Assembly (NCBI RefSeq): GCF_003130705.1
Contig: NZ_CP021354.1
Span: 5,890,001-5,954,000, forward strand
Origin: Rhodococcus oxybenzonivorans
GTDB lineage: Bacteria; Actinomycetota; Actinomycetes; Mycobacteriales; Mycobacteriaceae
Direction: 5' to 3'
DNA: 64,000 nucleotides
Both the position numbers and the translations under genes were made by a program. The notes below the pieces were generated by a model that was given only the letters and a program-made list of their open reading frames with translations, was not told the origin of the DNA and ran no database searches. Positions 27,393 to 36,674 of this stretch are shown here, one piece after another (the stretch's first letter is position 1; the number at the start of each line of letters is the position of its first letter).

Positions 27393-28064
27393 TCAGTACC
27401 CGAGGTCGAGCGCCACCGCACGGGTGGGGGCGCCGTCCGAGCCTTCGATGGAGATCGGCAACAGGCTCACGAGGGGGTCGGGGAAGTCGATGAGGTCGAC
27501 GTGGCACAGGTTCTCGCCGATCACTCCCCCGGCAGCGGCGATCAGGTGGTGCACCGGATATCCGTTGTCGGCCTGCTCGTCGGAGGGCGTCTCGTCGACA
27601 CTCGGTGCGTCGACGCAGAATGTCCGCACCCCCCGATCGAGCAGTAGTTCGCAGGCATCGGGATCGAGATAGGGGTGCATGTAATAGGCGTCGCTGCCGT
27701 AATAACGCGACCATCCGGTATGGAACAGGGCGATGTCGCCGGGTCCTACGCGTTCGGCAGCGGCCCGGATCGCATCAACGGTAATACGTTCGCGCGCACC
27801 GAGATCCCGGACGTCGAACAACACGCCGCGGCCGACGAACAGCTCCGGCGGCAGGGCGTCGACGGTGGCGCCGGTTGCGTCCATGTGGGCGGGCGCATCT
27901 ACATGGGTGCCGGATTGCGATCCGAAGCGGACACCCAAGACGTTGTAGCCATCGCGTTCGATCGTGCGGTGCGGCGTCAGCATCGGCACCGGATCGCCGG
28001 GATACACCGGCATTCCGGGACCGATCGTGTGGGAAAGGTCCACGATTCTCCGCACGTGTGGCAT
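27393..28064 (-). CDS. Cyclase-family metal-dependent hydrolase
   Basis: This 223-residue protein of the kynurenine-formamidase-like cyclase family has the metal motif 'SGTHVDAPAH' (51-60), an N-terminal 'DLSHTIGPGMPVYPGD' and 'FHTGWSRYYG'. Family members hydrolyse amides or cyclic substrates with Zn2+ or Mn2+. No tryptophan catabolic genes lie near, so the substrate is not assigned. ATG 28064 is chosen; a GTG 15 bases upstream is possible. It diverges from the PknK-like gene. Confidence 0.8.
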   Translation of the reverse strand: MPHVRRIVDLSHTIGPGMPVYPGDPVPMLTPHRTIERDGYNVLGVRFGSQSGTHVDAPAHMDATGATVDALPPELFVGRGVLFDVRDLGARERITVDAIRAAAERVGPGDIALFHTGWSRYYGSDAYYMHPYLDPDACELLLDRGVRTFCVDAPSVDETPSDEQADNGYPVHHLIAAAGGVIGENLCHVDLIDFPDPLVSLLPISIEGSDGAPTRAVALDLGY

Positions 28065-28208
28065 CGTTCGATTGTCCACGGTTCGCGGGCATGTGCACGC
28101 TGGGGCGGCGGCACGGCACTGCGCGCCACGATATGCTCGACGACGAGCAAAGAGGTGGTTGCATGCCCGCGCGGTTGCTGACGCCACAACGTCAGGTCGA
28201 GGCCGACG

Positions 28209-31200
28209 ATGGCCGAATTTGATCCGCTCGCGACTCAGCGTGGCGCCGCTCCCACGCTCGCAGCCGAACTCTCCGCAGTCGGGCTCGAGGATGCCGTAGA
28301 AATCGGCCGCGGCGGATTCGGAGTGGTCTACCGCTGCGTGCAACCCCAGCTCGACCGGACCGTCGCCGTGAAGGTGCTCACCGCGGAACTCGACGCAGAA
28401 AACCTCGAACGATTCTTGCGGGAACAACGCGCGATGGGCAGATTGAGCGGACACCCACACATCGTCAACATCATGCAGGTCGGCGCTACGGACAGCGGCA
28501 AACCCTTCATCGTGATGCAATTTCATCCCCACGACTCGCTCGACATGCAGATCCGCAGAAGGGGTCCCGTGCCGTGGAGCGAGGCGCTCCGAATCGGCGT
28601 CAAACTCGCCGGCGCCCTGGAGACCGCCCACAGGGTGGGAATACTCCACCGCGACGTGAAACCCGGCAACATCCTCCTCACCGAATACGGCGAGCCGCAG
28701 CTCACCGACTTCGGCATCGCACGGATGTCCGGGGCATTCGAGACCTCGGCCGGCACAGTCACGGGATCACCGGCGTTCACCTCCCCCGAAGTGCTGTCGG
28801 GACGGGCACCGACCGCGGCGTCCGACGTGTACAGCCTGGGCGCCACCCTGTTCAGCGCCATCACCGGTCATGCCGCGTTCGAGCGGCACCACGGCGAGGA
28901 GGTGATCGCCCAGTTCCTGCGGATCACCACCCAGCCTGTGCCCGATCTGCGCCAGGAAGGCTTTCCCGCCGACGTGAGCGACGTGATCCAACGGGCGATG
29001 TCCGGTAACCCGGAGGAGCGTCCGGCCTCCGCCGCCGCGTTCGGAGACGAACTCCGCGACATCGAACGCCGTCACGGGCTGCCCGTCGACGAGATGGCGA
29101 TGCCCGTCGACAAAGGCATCGTCGTCGTCCATCCCGCCGATGCCGCACCGTCCGGCGCCGGCACCACAACCGGTGACACCCCTCGCTCCACCACCGGCAG
29201 GCGACGGGACACCTCGACACCACCGCCGACGCCGGCTACCCGGTTCCGGGCGCCGGTGCCCACCCGGCGACTGGTGGAGCGTGCACGCCTCATCGACCTG
29301 TTGCGGGCCGGCCGCCGCCGGCTACTCACAGTCATCCACGGCCCGACCGGCTTCGGGAAGAGCACCCTGGCTGTGCAGTGGCGTGATGTCCTGACCGCGG
29401 ACGGTGTGGCCGTCGCATGGCTGACCGTCGACAACGACGACGACAACGTGGTCTGGTTCGTCGCGCACCTCATCGAGGCGATCCGGCACGTGCGGCCGAG
29501 TTTGGCCGAGGAACTCGGTCAGGTTCTCGAGGAGCACGACAACGAGGCCGAGCGGTACGTACTCACCTCCCTCGTCAATCAGATCCACTCGAGCGGTGAG
29601 CGCGTCGCGCTGATCATCGACGACTGGCAACGGGTGTCCGATCCGGCGACGATCGCCGCCCTGGAGTTCCTCCTCGACAACGGGTGTCACCACCTTCAGG
29701 TGGTCGTCGTGAGCCGGACCCGGGCGGGCCTGCCGATGAGCCGGATGAGAGTCAAGGACGAACTGGTTGAAATCGATTATGCCGAACTCCGTTTCGACAA
29801 CGGTGAGGCGCGAGAGTTCCTCGTCGACCTCGGTGGTCTGCCCCTCGAGAACGACGACGTCACCGAACTCCGAGATTCCACCGACGGCTGGGTGGCGGCG
29901 CTGCAGCTGGCCTCGTTGTCGTTGCGGGGCCGGTCCGATCCCGGGGAACTCATCGCCGGGCTGTCGGGACGGCATCATGCGATCGGCGAGTTTCTCGCCG
30001 AGAACGTCCTCGACACCCTCGAACCGGCGATGCTCGATTTTCTGCTCGCCACGTCGATCACCGACCGCATCTGTGGACGCCTCGCCTGCACCCTCGCGGA
30101 CACGGCGCGGGGGCAGGCCATGCTCGAGGAGGCGGAGGACCAGGATCTATTCCTTCGTCACATCGACGACGAGCGGACGTGGTTTCGCTACCACACCCTC
30201 TTCGCCGAATTTCTCCGTAGGAGGCTCGAACGCGATCAGCCCGAACGTCTTCGGGAACTTCATCGGGCAGCGTCGGAGTGGTTCTGCAACCACGGACTGC
30301 TCCGGGAGGCTGTCGATCATGCTCTGGCGGCCGGTGACGAACAACGGGCCGTCGAGTTGGTGGAGGCCGACGGGTTGTCGCTCTTCGAGCATTCGCAGAC
30401 CGCGACGCTGCTCTCCCTGGTCGGCAAGCTCCCGCCGCGGTTGGTGCAGCGCAGTGCCCGACTGCAGATCACCGTTGCCTGGGCAGACATGATGTTGAGC
30501 CGCATGGAACCGGCGCGGCGGGCACTCGAACTGGCCGAGCGTGCCCTTGAACACAGCGCACTCGACCCGGGGGACATCGCGGATCTCCACGCCGAGATCG
30601 GTGCGGTTCGCGGGGTCGGGGAGCTGCGCGCCGACCGGATCGACGACATCGACGAACTCGTCGCCGAGAGCCTCGCCCAGCCGGAATCATTGCACCCCTG
30701 GGTGGTGTCGGCCGCTTCCAACGTCGCCACCTTCGCCGCAGTGTATCGATTCGATTTCGCCGCAGCGCGACGGCTCCAGGAACGAGCGCAACCCTACTAC
30801 CAGCGGAACAAGGGACCGCACAACATGGTTCACGGTGAGTGCTACGTGGGCATCTGCGCGCAGGAAGAACTCGACGTCGACGAGGCCGAGAAGCGCTTCC
30901 GCAAGGCGAGGGGTGGCGCGCGGAAAGCCGGCGGAGTGCACGCGCCCTCGGGCCGGCTCGCGGGTTCCCTTCTCGGCGAGCTCCTCTACGAGCGGGGCGA
31001 ACTCGACGAGGCGGAGCAGTTACTCGACGACGGTTACCGCCTCGGCGCGGAAAGCGGCGGCGTGGACTTCAAGATCGCCCGGTACGTCACAGGGGCCCAT
31101 ATCAAGGCACTCCGGAACAACCGCGATGAAGCCGCCCGCCGGCTGCACGAAGGCTACGAAATCGCCACTGCGCATCGACTTCCGCGCCTGAAGGCCCGCG

Positions 31201-31709
31201 TGGAGAACGAACGGCGCAGATTGGGGATCTCCGCCCATCCCGCACTCGGGCCAGCCACACCGATCACCTATGCAGAGCGTCGCCGACCGGTGCAGGGGCT
31301 GAACTCGATCACAGCGCAGGTAGAAGAAGCCACCGCCATCCGTCTCCTCCTCGCCACCCGTTCCCAGGAGAACATCGAGCTGGCCTGCACATGGGCGCAC
31401 GAGTGGACCGGCAGGCTGGAGGGCAGCGGACGCCGACGGGCGCTGCTCCTGGCCGATCGACTGCTGGTGGCGTGCCTTGCCGCGGCGGGCCGCGAAGACG
31501 AGGCCAAGAAAGTACTCGCTTCCGTGGCGTCCATCTGCGCCGTCCGGGGCCTTCGCCGCATTCTCCCCGACGGTGGACCGCTCGTCGTCGCCCTCTCCGC
31601 GGATCTGCGGGCAGATCAACTGGCCGGCGACTGGCAACCGGAGTGGCCTGCCGTCCCACCCGAATTCCTCGAACAAATCCAGGCGTCGACTGCCCCGTAC
31701 ACCTTGTGA
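28209..31709 (+). CDS. PknK-like Ser/Thr kinase fused to a MalT-type ATPase
   Basis: This is a 1166-residue protein. Residues 25-290 form a Ser/Thr kinase (GRGGFG loop, K55, 'HRDVKPGN' with D149, DFG with D167). A Pro/Thr-rich linker (about 310-345) leads to a STAND/MalT-type ATPase (Walker A GPTGFGKST at 378-386, 'ALIIDDWQRV') and a long helical TPR-like C-terminus. The layout matches mycobacterial PknK. No LuxR helix-turn-helix is visible at the C-terminus, so it should signal through phosphorylation and not by direct DNA binding. ATG 28209 gives the expected short lead into the kinase. Targets are unknown; the adjacent genes give no clear hint. Confidence 0.85.
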   Translation: MAEFDPLATQRGAAPTLAAELSAVGLEDAVEIGRGGFGVVYRCVQPQLDRTVAVKVLTAELDAENLERFLREQRAMGRLSGHPHIVNIMQVGATDSGKPFIVMQFHPHDSLDMQIRRRGPVPWSEALRIGVKLAGALETAHRVGILHRDVKPGNILLTEYGEPQLTDFGIARMSGAFETSAGTVTGSPAFTSPEVLSGRAPTAASDVYSLGATLFSAITGHAAFERHHGEEVIAQFLRITTQPVPDLRQEGFPADVSDVIQRAMSGNPEERPASAAAFGDELRDIERRHGLPVDEMAMPVDKGIVVVHPADAAPSGAGTTTGDTPRSTTGRRRDTSTPPPTPATRFRAPVPTRRLVERARLIDLLRAGRRRLLTVIHGPTGFGKSTLAVQWRDVLTADGVAVAWLTVDNDDDNVVWFVAHLIEAIRHVRPSLAEELGQVLEEHDNEAERYVLTSLVNQIHSSGERVALIIDDWQRVSDPATIAALEFLLDNGCHHLQVVVVSRTRAGLPMSRMRVKDELVEIDYAELRFDNGEAREFLVDLGGLPLENDDVTELRDSTDGWVAALQLASLSLRGRSDPGELIAGLSGRHHAIGEFLAENVLDTLEPAMLDFLLATSITDRICGRLACTLADTARGQAMLEEAEDQDLFLRHIDDERTWFRYHTLFAEFLRRRLERDQPERLRELHRAASEWFCNHGLLREAVDHALAAGDEQRAVELVEADGLSLFEHSQTATLLSLVGKLPPRLVQRSARLQITVAWADMMLSRMEPARRALELAERALEHSALDPGDIADLHAEIGAVRGVGELRADRIDDIDELVAESLAQPESLHPWVVSAASNVATFAAVYRFDFAAARRLQERAQPYYQRNKGPHNMVHGECYVGICAQEELDVDEAEKRFRKARGGARKAGGVHAPSGRLAGSLLGELLYERGELDEAEQLLDDGYRLGAESGGVDFKIARYVTGAHIKALRNNRDEAARRLHEGYEIATAHRLPRLKARVENERRRLGISAHPALGPATPITYAERRRPVQGLNSITAQVEEATAIRLLLATRSQENIELACTWAHEWTGRLEGSGRRRALLLADRLLVACLAAAGREDEAKKVLASVASICAVRGLRRILPDGGPLVVALSADLRADQLAGDWQPEWPAVPPEFLEQIQASTAPYTL

Positions 31710-31711
31710 CG

Positions 31712-32494
31712 ATGGATTACCGTGAGCGGATGACGAACCCCGGCACGCCCCTACTTCTCGACGTTCTGCGCACCGAAGGGCAGCGCATCGCGTCGATGCC
31801 GGCCGACGCTCTTGGCGCGCCGGTACCGTCATGCCCGGGTTGGACGCTCGAACACGTGGTCCGGCACACCGGCAAAGTCCACCTGTGGGTGACCGCCGTG
31901 ATGCAGGCAGGCCCCGGAGCCGCTCTCGACCAGGCTCGACCGGCGCGGCAAATGCCACGGGGACCGGAGTGTCTCGACGCCTACCGTTCAGCTCACGAGT
32001 CGATGATGACCGAGTTCGAGCAGCGAGATCTCGATGTGCCCGCAACCACCTTCGTCGGACCCGCAACCTTGCGGTGGTGGGTTCGCCGACAGGCTCACGA
32101 GGCGACGGTCCATCGTTTCGACGCCGCCGATGCCGTCCACACGGCCGGTGGGCCACTGCCCGAACCCGCAGACCCCACCGCAGCGGCCGACGGCGTCGGC
32201 GAGTGGATCCAGGCCATAGCCTCGCGATTTCTTGGTGCAGGGCAGGTGCCCGAAAGCCTGCTCGGCCGCACCGTACACCTGCACGGCACCGACACCGATG
32301 ACGCCGAGTGGCTGCTGGCCTTCACCGACGACGGCATGTCCGTCACGACCGAACACACGAAAGCCGACGTCGCGTTGCGCGGCTCGGCGCAACAACTACT
32401 CCTCGCCGTGTGGCGGCGGCGGCCGCTCGACAGCCTCCAACTCTTCGGCAACGAAGCCGTTGCCGAAGCCCTTCTCGACACCGTGCAGGTCTGA
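31712..32494 (+). CDS. Maleylpyruvate isomerase-type mycothiol-dependent family protein
   Basis: This 260-residue protein has the actinobacterial TIGR03083 layout. An N-terminal DinB-like four-helix domain contains 'PSCPGWTLEHVVRHTGKVHLW' (cited in part: 'CPGWTLEHVVRH') and 'HEATVHRFDAADA', where conserved His residues could bind a metal. A small C-terminal SCP2-like domain follows. Some relatives use mycothiol as cofactor; most are unassigned. ATG 31712 lies 2 bases after the PknK-like stop; ATG 31730 six codons later is an alternative. Co-transcription with the kinase gene is likely. Confidence 0.72.
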   Translation: MDYRERMTNPGTPLLLDVLRTEGQRIASMPADALGAPVPSCPGWTLEHVVRHTGKVHLWVTAVMQAGPGAALDQARPARQMPRGPECLDAYRSAHESMMTEFEQRDLDVPATTFVGPATLRWWVRRQAHEATVHRFDAADAVHTAGGPLPEPADPTAAADGVGEWIQAIASRFLGAGQVPESLLGRTVHLHGTDTDDAEWLLAFTDDGMSVTTEHTKADVALRGSAQQLLLAVWRRRPLDSLQLFGNEAVAEALLDTVQV

Positions 32495-32521
32495 GGCGTT
32501 TTCCCCGGGCACCGGAGCGAG

Positions 32522-32977
32522 TCAGCTCGATCCCATATCTGCCGATCGCCAGTGCTCGGGCCGGAGGTAGATCGCAACCTGCTCGCCGAGCTGAGCCTTG
32601 GCGAAGTGGAGGTAGGCGTCGACCTTCTCCGGCACGAGATAACGCTGAGCCATCTCCCGCATCATGTCGTCCGTTCCCGGGGCGGTTCGCGTCACCGCGC
32701 CCTCGACGGAGACGTATCGAACGGTGGGTTCGACTCGTTCGACCATCATCGTGAATCGCCCGGCCGCCTCGATGAGGCGCGCCTTCTCCGACCCGGGGCC
32801 GGTGAGCACCCACACTTCGCCACCGGGGTGGTACTGATACCAGATCGGGACTGTCAGGGGCCCGCGGTGCTCGCCCGCGGACACCGACAGCGCCGCGATG
32901 TGCGGCTCGGCCAGGAACTGTTCGCGCTCGTGCGCAGAGAGTGGCATGTCGCCGACGGTAGACGCACCCACCGACAT
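32522..32977 (-). CDS. Pyridoxamine 5'-phosphate oxidase-fold flavoprotein
   Basis: This 151-residue protein has the split-barrel PNPOx fold seen in actinobacterial F420- or FMN-binding reductases: 'HIAALSVSAGEHRGPLTVPIWYQY' (cited in part: 'GPLTVPIWYQY'), 'WVLTGPGSEKARLI' and a C-terminal 'YLRPEHWRSADMG'. It may reduce or bind a flavin or deazaflavin. It diverges from dypB over 107 bases. ATG 32977 is used; ATG 32947 would remove the first 10 residues and gives a more usual start. Confidence 0.75.
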   Translation of the reverse strand: MSVGASTVGDMPLSAHEREQFLAEPHIAALSVSAGEHRGPLTVPIWYQYHPGGEVWVLTGPGSEKARLIEAAGRFTMMVERVEPTVRYVSVEGAVTRTAPGTDDMMREMAQRYLVPEKVDAYLHFAKAQLGEQVAIYLRPEHWRSADMGSS

Positions 32978-33084
32978 CGTGTTCCGGTAAGGATTGCGGT
33001 CCCGAGTCGACGGATTCAGCCGAGGGTGTTGAATGGGACCCGTCGGTCGGTGCAGCGTCGTTGTCGAGATGATCGGAGGCCGTG

Positions 33085-34137
33085 ATGCCGGGTCCAGTGC
33101 CGAGATTGGCTGCGCAAGCCGTTCTCACACCACCGAGTGCGGCATCGCTCTTCCTCGTCGTGGTGGCGGGTGAGTCGCGAGAGGACGCGCTGACGGTCCG
33201 CGACGTCGTCGCCGACCTCGAAAGCCTTCTCAAGGCCGTGGGTTTCCGGGAACTGTCGGGATCGCTGTCGTGTGTGGTGGGCATCGGGTCCGAGTTCTGG
33301 GACCGTTTGAGCCCCGCCGCCAAACCGGCTCTGCTGCACCGCTTCCTCCCCCTGTCCGGACCCGTTCACAGCGCCCCGTCCACTCCTGGCGACGTCTTAT
33401 TCCACATCAAGGCTGCCCGCGCCGACCTCTGTTTCGAGCTGGGCCGCTTGCTCGTCGCAGCGCTCGGGTCCGCTGCCACCGTTGTCGACGAGGTGTCCGG
33501 CTTCCGGTATTTCGACGCCCGCGATCTCCTCGGATTCGTCGACGGCACCGAAAACCCCACGGACGCCGACGCCGACGAGGCCGCCCTCATCGGAGACGAG
33601 GATCCGGATTTCCGTGGTGGCAGCTACGTGATCGTGCAGAAGTATCTGCACGACATGAGCGCCTGGACGTCGCTCAGCGTCACCGAGCAGGAACGCGTCA
33701 TCGGGCGTACCAAGCTCGAGAATGTCGAGCTCGACGAGGACGCACAGCCCGGCAACTCCCACGTCGCCCTCAACACGATCGTCGACGATGAGGGTGTCGA
33801 ACACCAGATCCTCCGCGACAACATGCCGTTCGGCAGCCTGGCGGCCGGTGAGTTCGGCACCTACTTCATCGGTTACGCCAGGGATCCGGGCGTCACCGAA
33901 CTGATGCTGCGCCGCATGTTCCTCGGCGAACCGCCCGGCAATTACGACCGCATCCTCGACTTTTCCACGGCCGTCACAGGCACGCTGTTCTTCGTTCCGA
34001 GCCGGGACGTCCTCGAGTCCCTCGCCGACGAACCGGAGAGCGCCGAGACGCCATCGAATGTCACCGGCGAAGCCGAGGAGCCGGACCCGTACGACCTGTC
34101 CTTGAACATCGGTGGTCTCAAAGGAGTATCGCAATGA
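33085..34137 (+). CDS. dypB: DyP-type peroxidase with encapsulin-targeting tail
   Basis: This is a 350-residue dye-decolorizing peroxidase. The residues known in R. jostii RHA1 DypB fall at the same positions here: distal D153 in 'GFVDGTENP', proximal heme ligand H226, and R244/N246 in 'LRDNMPFG'. DypB oxidises phenolic and lignin-model compounds and Mn2+ with H2O2. After a variable acidic linker (about 310-333) the tail 'YDLSLNIGGLKGVSQ' matches the cargo-loading peptide that docks DyP into encapsulin shells. CGGAGG at 33074-33079 supports ATG 33085 over the preceding GTG. The stop overlaps the encapsulin start (ATGA). Confidence 0.95.
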   Translation: MPGPVPRLAAQAVLTPPSAASLFLVVVAGESREDALTVRDVVADLESLLKAVGFRELSGSLSCVVGIGSEFWDRLSPAAKPALLHRFLPLSGPVHSAPSTPGDVLFHIKAARADLCFELGRLLVAALGSAATVVDEVSGFRYFDARDLLGFVDGTENPTDADADEAALIGDEDPDFRGGSYVIVQKYLHDMSAWTSLSVTEQERVIGRTKLENVELDEDAQPGNSHVALNTIVDDEGVEHQILRDNMPFGSLAAGEFGTYFIGYARDPGVTELMLRRMFLGEPPGNYDRILDFSTAVTGTLFFVPSRDVLESLADEPESAETPSNVTGEAEEPDPYDLSLNIGGLKGVSQ

Positions 34138-34940
34138 GTGATTCGAGCAATCTGCACCGCAACCTCGCCCCGGTGACGGAGGCAGCGTGGCAGCAGATCA
34201 GCGAGGAGGCGGCCCGTACGTTCAAGCGCCATGTCGCCGGGCGACGGGTCGTCGACGTCGCGGGGCCGTTCGGTTACTCCTACTCCGCCCACAACGTCGG
34301 GCGCGTCACCCCGATCAGTACCTCCGACAGCCGAATTCGGGCACAACTGCGCCAGGTCCATCCCCTCGTCGAACTGCGTTTCCCGTTCACGCTCAGTCGC
34401 GCGGAGGTCGACGACGTGGCCAGGGGCTCTCTCGACTCCGACTGGCAGCCCGTCAAGGACGCCGCGAAGGCCCTCGCGTTCGCCGAGGACCAGTCGATCT
34501 TCGACGGGTTCGAGCAGGCCGGGATTCGCGGCATCGGCGCGTCCAGCGACAATCCCGTCCTGAGCTTGCCCGAAGATCCGCTTCTCGTTCCCGACGCCGT
34601 GGCCTCGGCATTGTCGGCGTTGCGTCTCGCCGGTGTCGAGGGACCGTACTCGGTGGTAGTCGACGCCGACACGTACACGGCAGTCAGCGAGACCCGCGAT
34701 GCCGGGCACCCGGTGTTCCACCACCTCGACGCCCTGGTCACCGGCGACATTATCTGGGCCCCGGCGATCCGCGGCGGGTACGTGCTCTCCACCCGTGGCG
34801 GTGACAACCAGCTGACCCTCGGCGCCGACCTGTCCATCGGCTACGACAGCCACACCGCGACCGACGTGACGCTGTACCTCGAAGAGACGTTCACGTTCTC
34901 CTCGCTCACCGCCGAGGCCGCGGTCGTTCTCCAACGCTGA
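34134..34940 (+). CDS. Family 1 encapsulin nanocompartment shell protein
   Basis: This is a 268-residue encapsulin with the HK97-like fold and typical length. Recognisable blocks are 'LHRNLAPVTEAAWQQI', 'GRRVVDVAGPFGYSYSAHNVG' (cited in part), 'PLVELRFPFTLSRAEVDD' and the C-terminal 'EETFTFSSLTAEAAVVL'. It should self-assemble into a T=1 shell of 60 subunits that holds DypB through its C-terminal peptide. ATG 34134 overlaps the dypB stop, so shell and cargo are translationally coupled. The shell may protect the peroxidase or confine its peroxide chemistry. Confidence 0.95.
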   Translation: MSDSSNLHRNLAPVTEAAWQQISEEAARTFKRHVAGRRVVDVAGPFGYSYSAHNVGRVTPISTSDSRIRAQLRQVHPLVELRFPFTLSRAEVDDVARGSLDSDWQPVKDAAKALAFAEDQSIFDGFEQAGIRGIGASSDNPVLSLPEDPLLVPDAVASALSALRLAGVEGPYSVVVDADTYTAVSETRDAGHPVFHHLDALVTGDIIWAPAIRGGYVLSTRGGDNQLTLGADLSIGYDSHTATDVTLYLEETFTFSSLTAEAAVVLQR

Positions 34941-34964
34941 CAGCCTCCACGCCGAGCGTGCGCT

Positions 34965-36299
34965 TCAGCCGCCGAACAGCAGGTACAGCCCACCGAAGGT
35001 GTACGTGACCATGGTGAGCAGCAGTGCCAGCTGTCCGGTGAGCTGATGCCCGCGCGGCAGAATTCGCACCGATGCGTCGTGTGCCGCGACCACGCCCAGG
35101 ACGTGCCCGATCAGCACACAAAGCACCTTGATCGACGCGGTCGCGGACGGGTGCTCGGACAGTATGTACGCCACCTCGGCGTTGCCCAGTCCGAGCAGAT
35201 TCCATCCGCGCCCCAGCGGGTCGGCCAGCAGGATCACCGTCGCCTGACCCTTCTCCACCAGGTACGTCAGGTAATGGGCGAACACATAGCCGATGATGAT
35301 CGGAATCAACGAATGCGAGAGCAATCCGGGGAGGGCGGCGCGCTGCTCGGGACGTAGGCCGCCCGTCGCCCTGGTGGCCGCCCAGAACGACACACCCACG
35401 AAGCCGATGAAGACGAGCAGTCCGGCCGTGCGCGCCAGCGTCTCCGCTACTGGTCCCCCGGCTGCGTCGAGGGTGCGCTGCCACCATGGAAAGGCGGAGA
35501 AGCTGTCGAACGCCGTCGACCCCAGCAGCGTCGCCATCAATGCCACCGACCCGGCGCGCACGGGCATCGACCCCAGATGGTCGAGCGGATTACGTAAGGC
35601 GATCCGGCCGTCACCGCGGTTGCGGCTCAGCGGTGACAACCGGGATGCAAGGGTGCTGTAGACCTCGAAGGGATCACCTCGCTCGCACCAGCGCTCCCCC
35701 GCGACAACAGCGCCGGCCAACGTCGTGACGAGGTAGGCCACACACCAGGTACGCACGGCGGTAACCGAACCCGGATTTGAATAGGCGAGTTCGAGCCACA
35801 CAAAAGCGAACAGACCCACCACCGCCGGTCGATATCCCCAGGAGTCGCCGTAACGCCGGTTCCGTTCTCCGGGTGAGCGCCCGAGCACGGCGCAACCCAT
35901 TCGATGCACTGTCCGTACCGGGGACAGCACCCGCCAGATCGGGCCGAACGCCAGCGACGCCGCGACCAGGCCCACCCACAGAAGCACGTAGAACACACCG
36001 GGCAACGCATTGTCCGCGGACGTCGACGGTCCGAAGAACGCGGCCAGAGCCACCCACGCGGTGAGGACGAGCGCTACACCCGCCAGGACGTTCCGGGTGA
36101 TGGGCGAGTCCGCGAACCGCGTGACCCAGTCGGGGAGGGCGCGGCCCGGGCGGTCGGGATCGAGTTTCGGGGTCTTCCACGCGAAGGCCAGAACGACGAA
36201 CGACACGGTCAGCGCCCAGCTCGCGCCAATAAGGGCAAAGGTGAAGGGAATCGGAAGATCGGTGGACCCACCGAGCCCGTGTGCGAGCACAGCGGTCAT
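34965..36299 (-). CDS. Polytopic membrane protein of unknown function, last gene of a four-gene operon
   Basis: This 444-residue protein has about 10-12 hydrophobic segments and starts with a short 'AHGLGGSTDLPIPF' stretch before the first helix. That start recalls bacterial membrane proteins annotated as fenitrothion hydrolase, but I hold this only weakly. It has no recognised catalytic motif. Its ATG overlaps the end of the cupredoxin gene by four bases, which makes it the last gene of the run 38719 to 34965. The membrane partners and the copper-type domain suggest a redox or metal function of the cell envelope; this is inference. Confidence 0.7.
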   Translation of the reverse strand: MTAVLAHGLGGSTDLPIPFTFALIGASWALTVSFVVLAFAWKTPKLDPDRPGRALPDWVTRFADSPITRNVLAGVALVLTAWVALAAFFGPSTSADNALPGVFYVLLWVGLVAASLAFGPIWRVLSPVRTVHRMGCAVLGRSPGERNRRYGDSWGYRPAVVGLFAFVWLELAYSNPGSVTAVRTWCVAYLVTTLAGAVVAGERWCERGDPFEVYSTLASRLSPLSRNRGDGRIALRNPLDHLGSMPVRAGSVALMATLLGSTAFDSFSAFPWWQRTLDAAGGPVAETLARTAGLLVFIGFVGVSFWAATRATGGLRPEQRAALPGLLSHSLIPIIIGYVFAHYLTYLVEKGQATVILLADPLGRGWNLLGLGNAEVAYILSEHPSATASIKVLCVLIGHVLGVVAAHDASVRILPRGHQLTGQLALLLTMVTYTFGGLYLLFGG

Positions 36300-36674
36300 G
36301 GACGCACGAGCAGGGTGGCCACCGTCTTGCCGGTCTCGTGCAGCTCCAAGGCGACCTGGCCCGGAACCTCTACCGAGAACTGGGTCTGCTGGCCCGTCCC
36401 CGGGTGAATTTCGAACGAGTGCTCCGGCACCGCATGTACGTGCAGTTCATCGTCGGCGTCACTGTCGACGCGCACGGTCACGGTCTGTCCTACCGCGACG
36501 TCGATGCGCTCGTTGGTGGGCGTCACCGTGCCTTGGTTGATCCGGAGGTCGATCACGACACTGTCCTCGGCCGCGTCCGGTGTGGTCTCTGCCGAGGTCT
36601 CACTGGCCGGCGTACCGGTGCCGGGGGCTTCGTTTCCGGAACCGCACCACCACGGCGGTCAACCGCCTGATCAC
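36296..36674 (-). pseudogene. Cupredoxin-like lipoprotein gene with a frameshifted signal peptide
   Basis: The upstream gene ends with TAG at 36677-36675 and a GTG follows at once (36674), preceded by GAGGAGG. It encodes 'VIRRLTAVVV', the start of a lipoprotein signal, then runs out of frame and stops after about 24 codons. The next frame carries 'CGSGNEAPGTGTP', a lipobox-type mature start, and then an intact cupredoxin-like domain ('RINQGTVTPTNERIDVAVGQ' to 'GKTVATLLVRP', with 'LHVHAVPEH' as possible copper site) to the stop at 36296. This mature frame has an in-frame TGA just before the Cys and no start codon. The hydrophobic core of the signal is too short, so a deletion rather than a one-base error is likely. 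Restart inside would give an 86-residue cytosolic protein. Confidence 0.65.

Noticed and set aside
28133..28221. Short reading frame overlapping the PknK-like start, possible leader peptide
   Set aside because: Only 29 codons, no attenuator-like structure seen and no composition support; could not be distinguished from chance.
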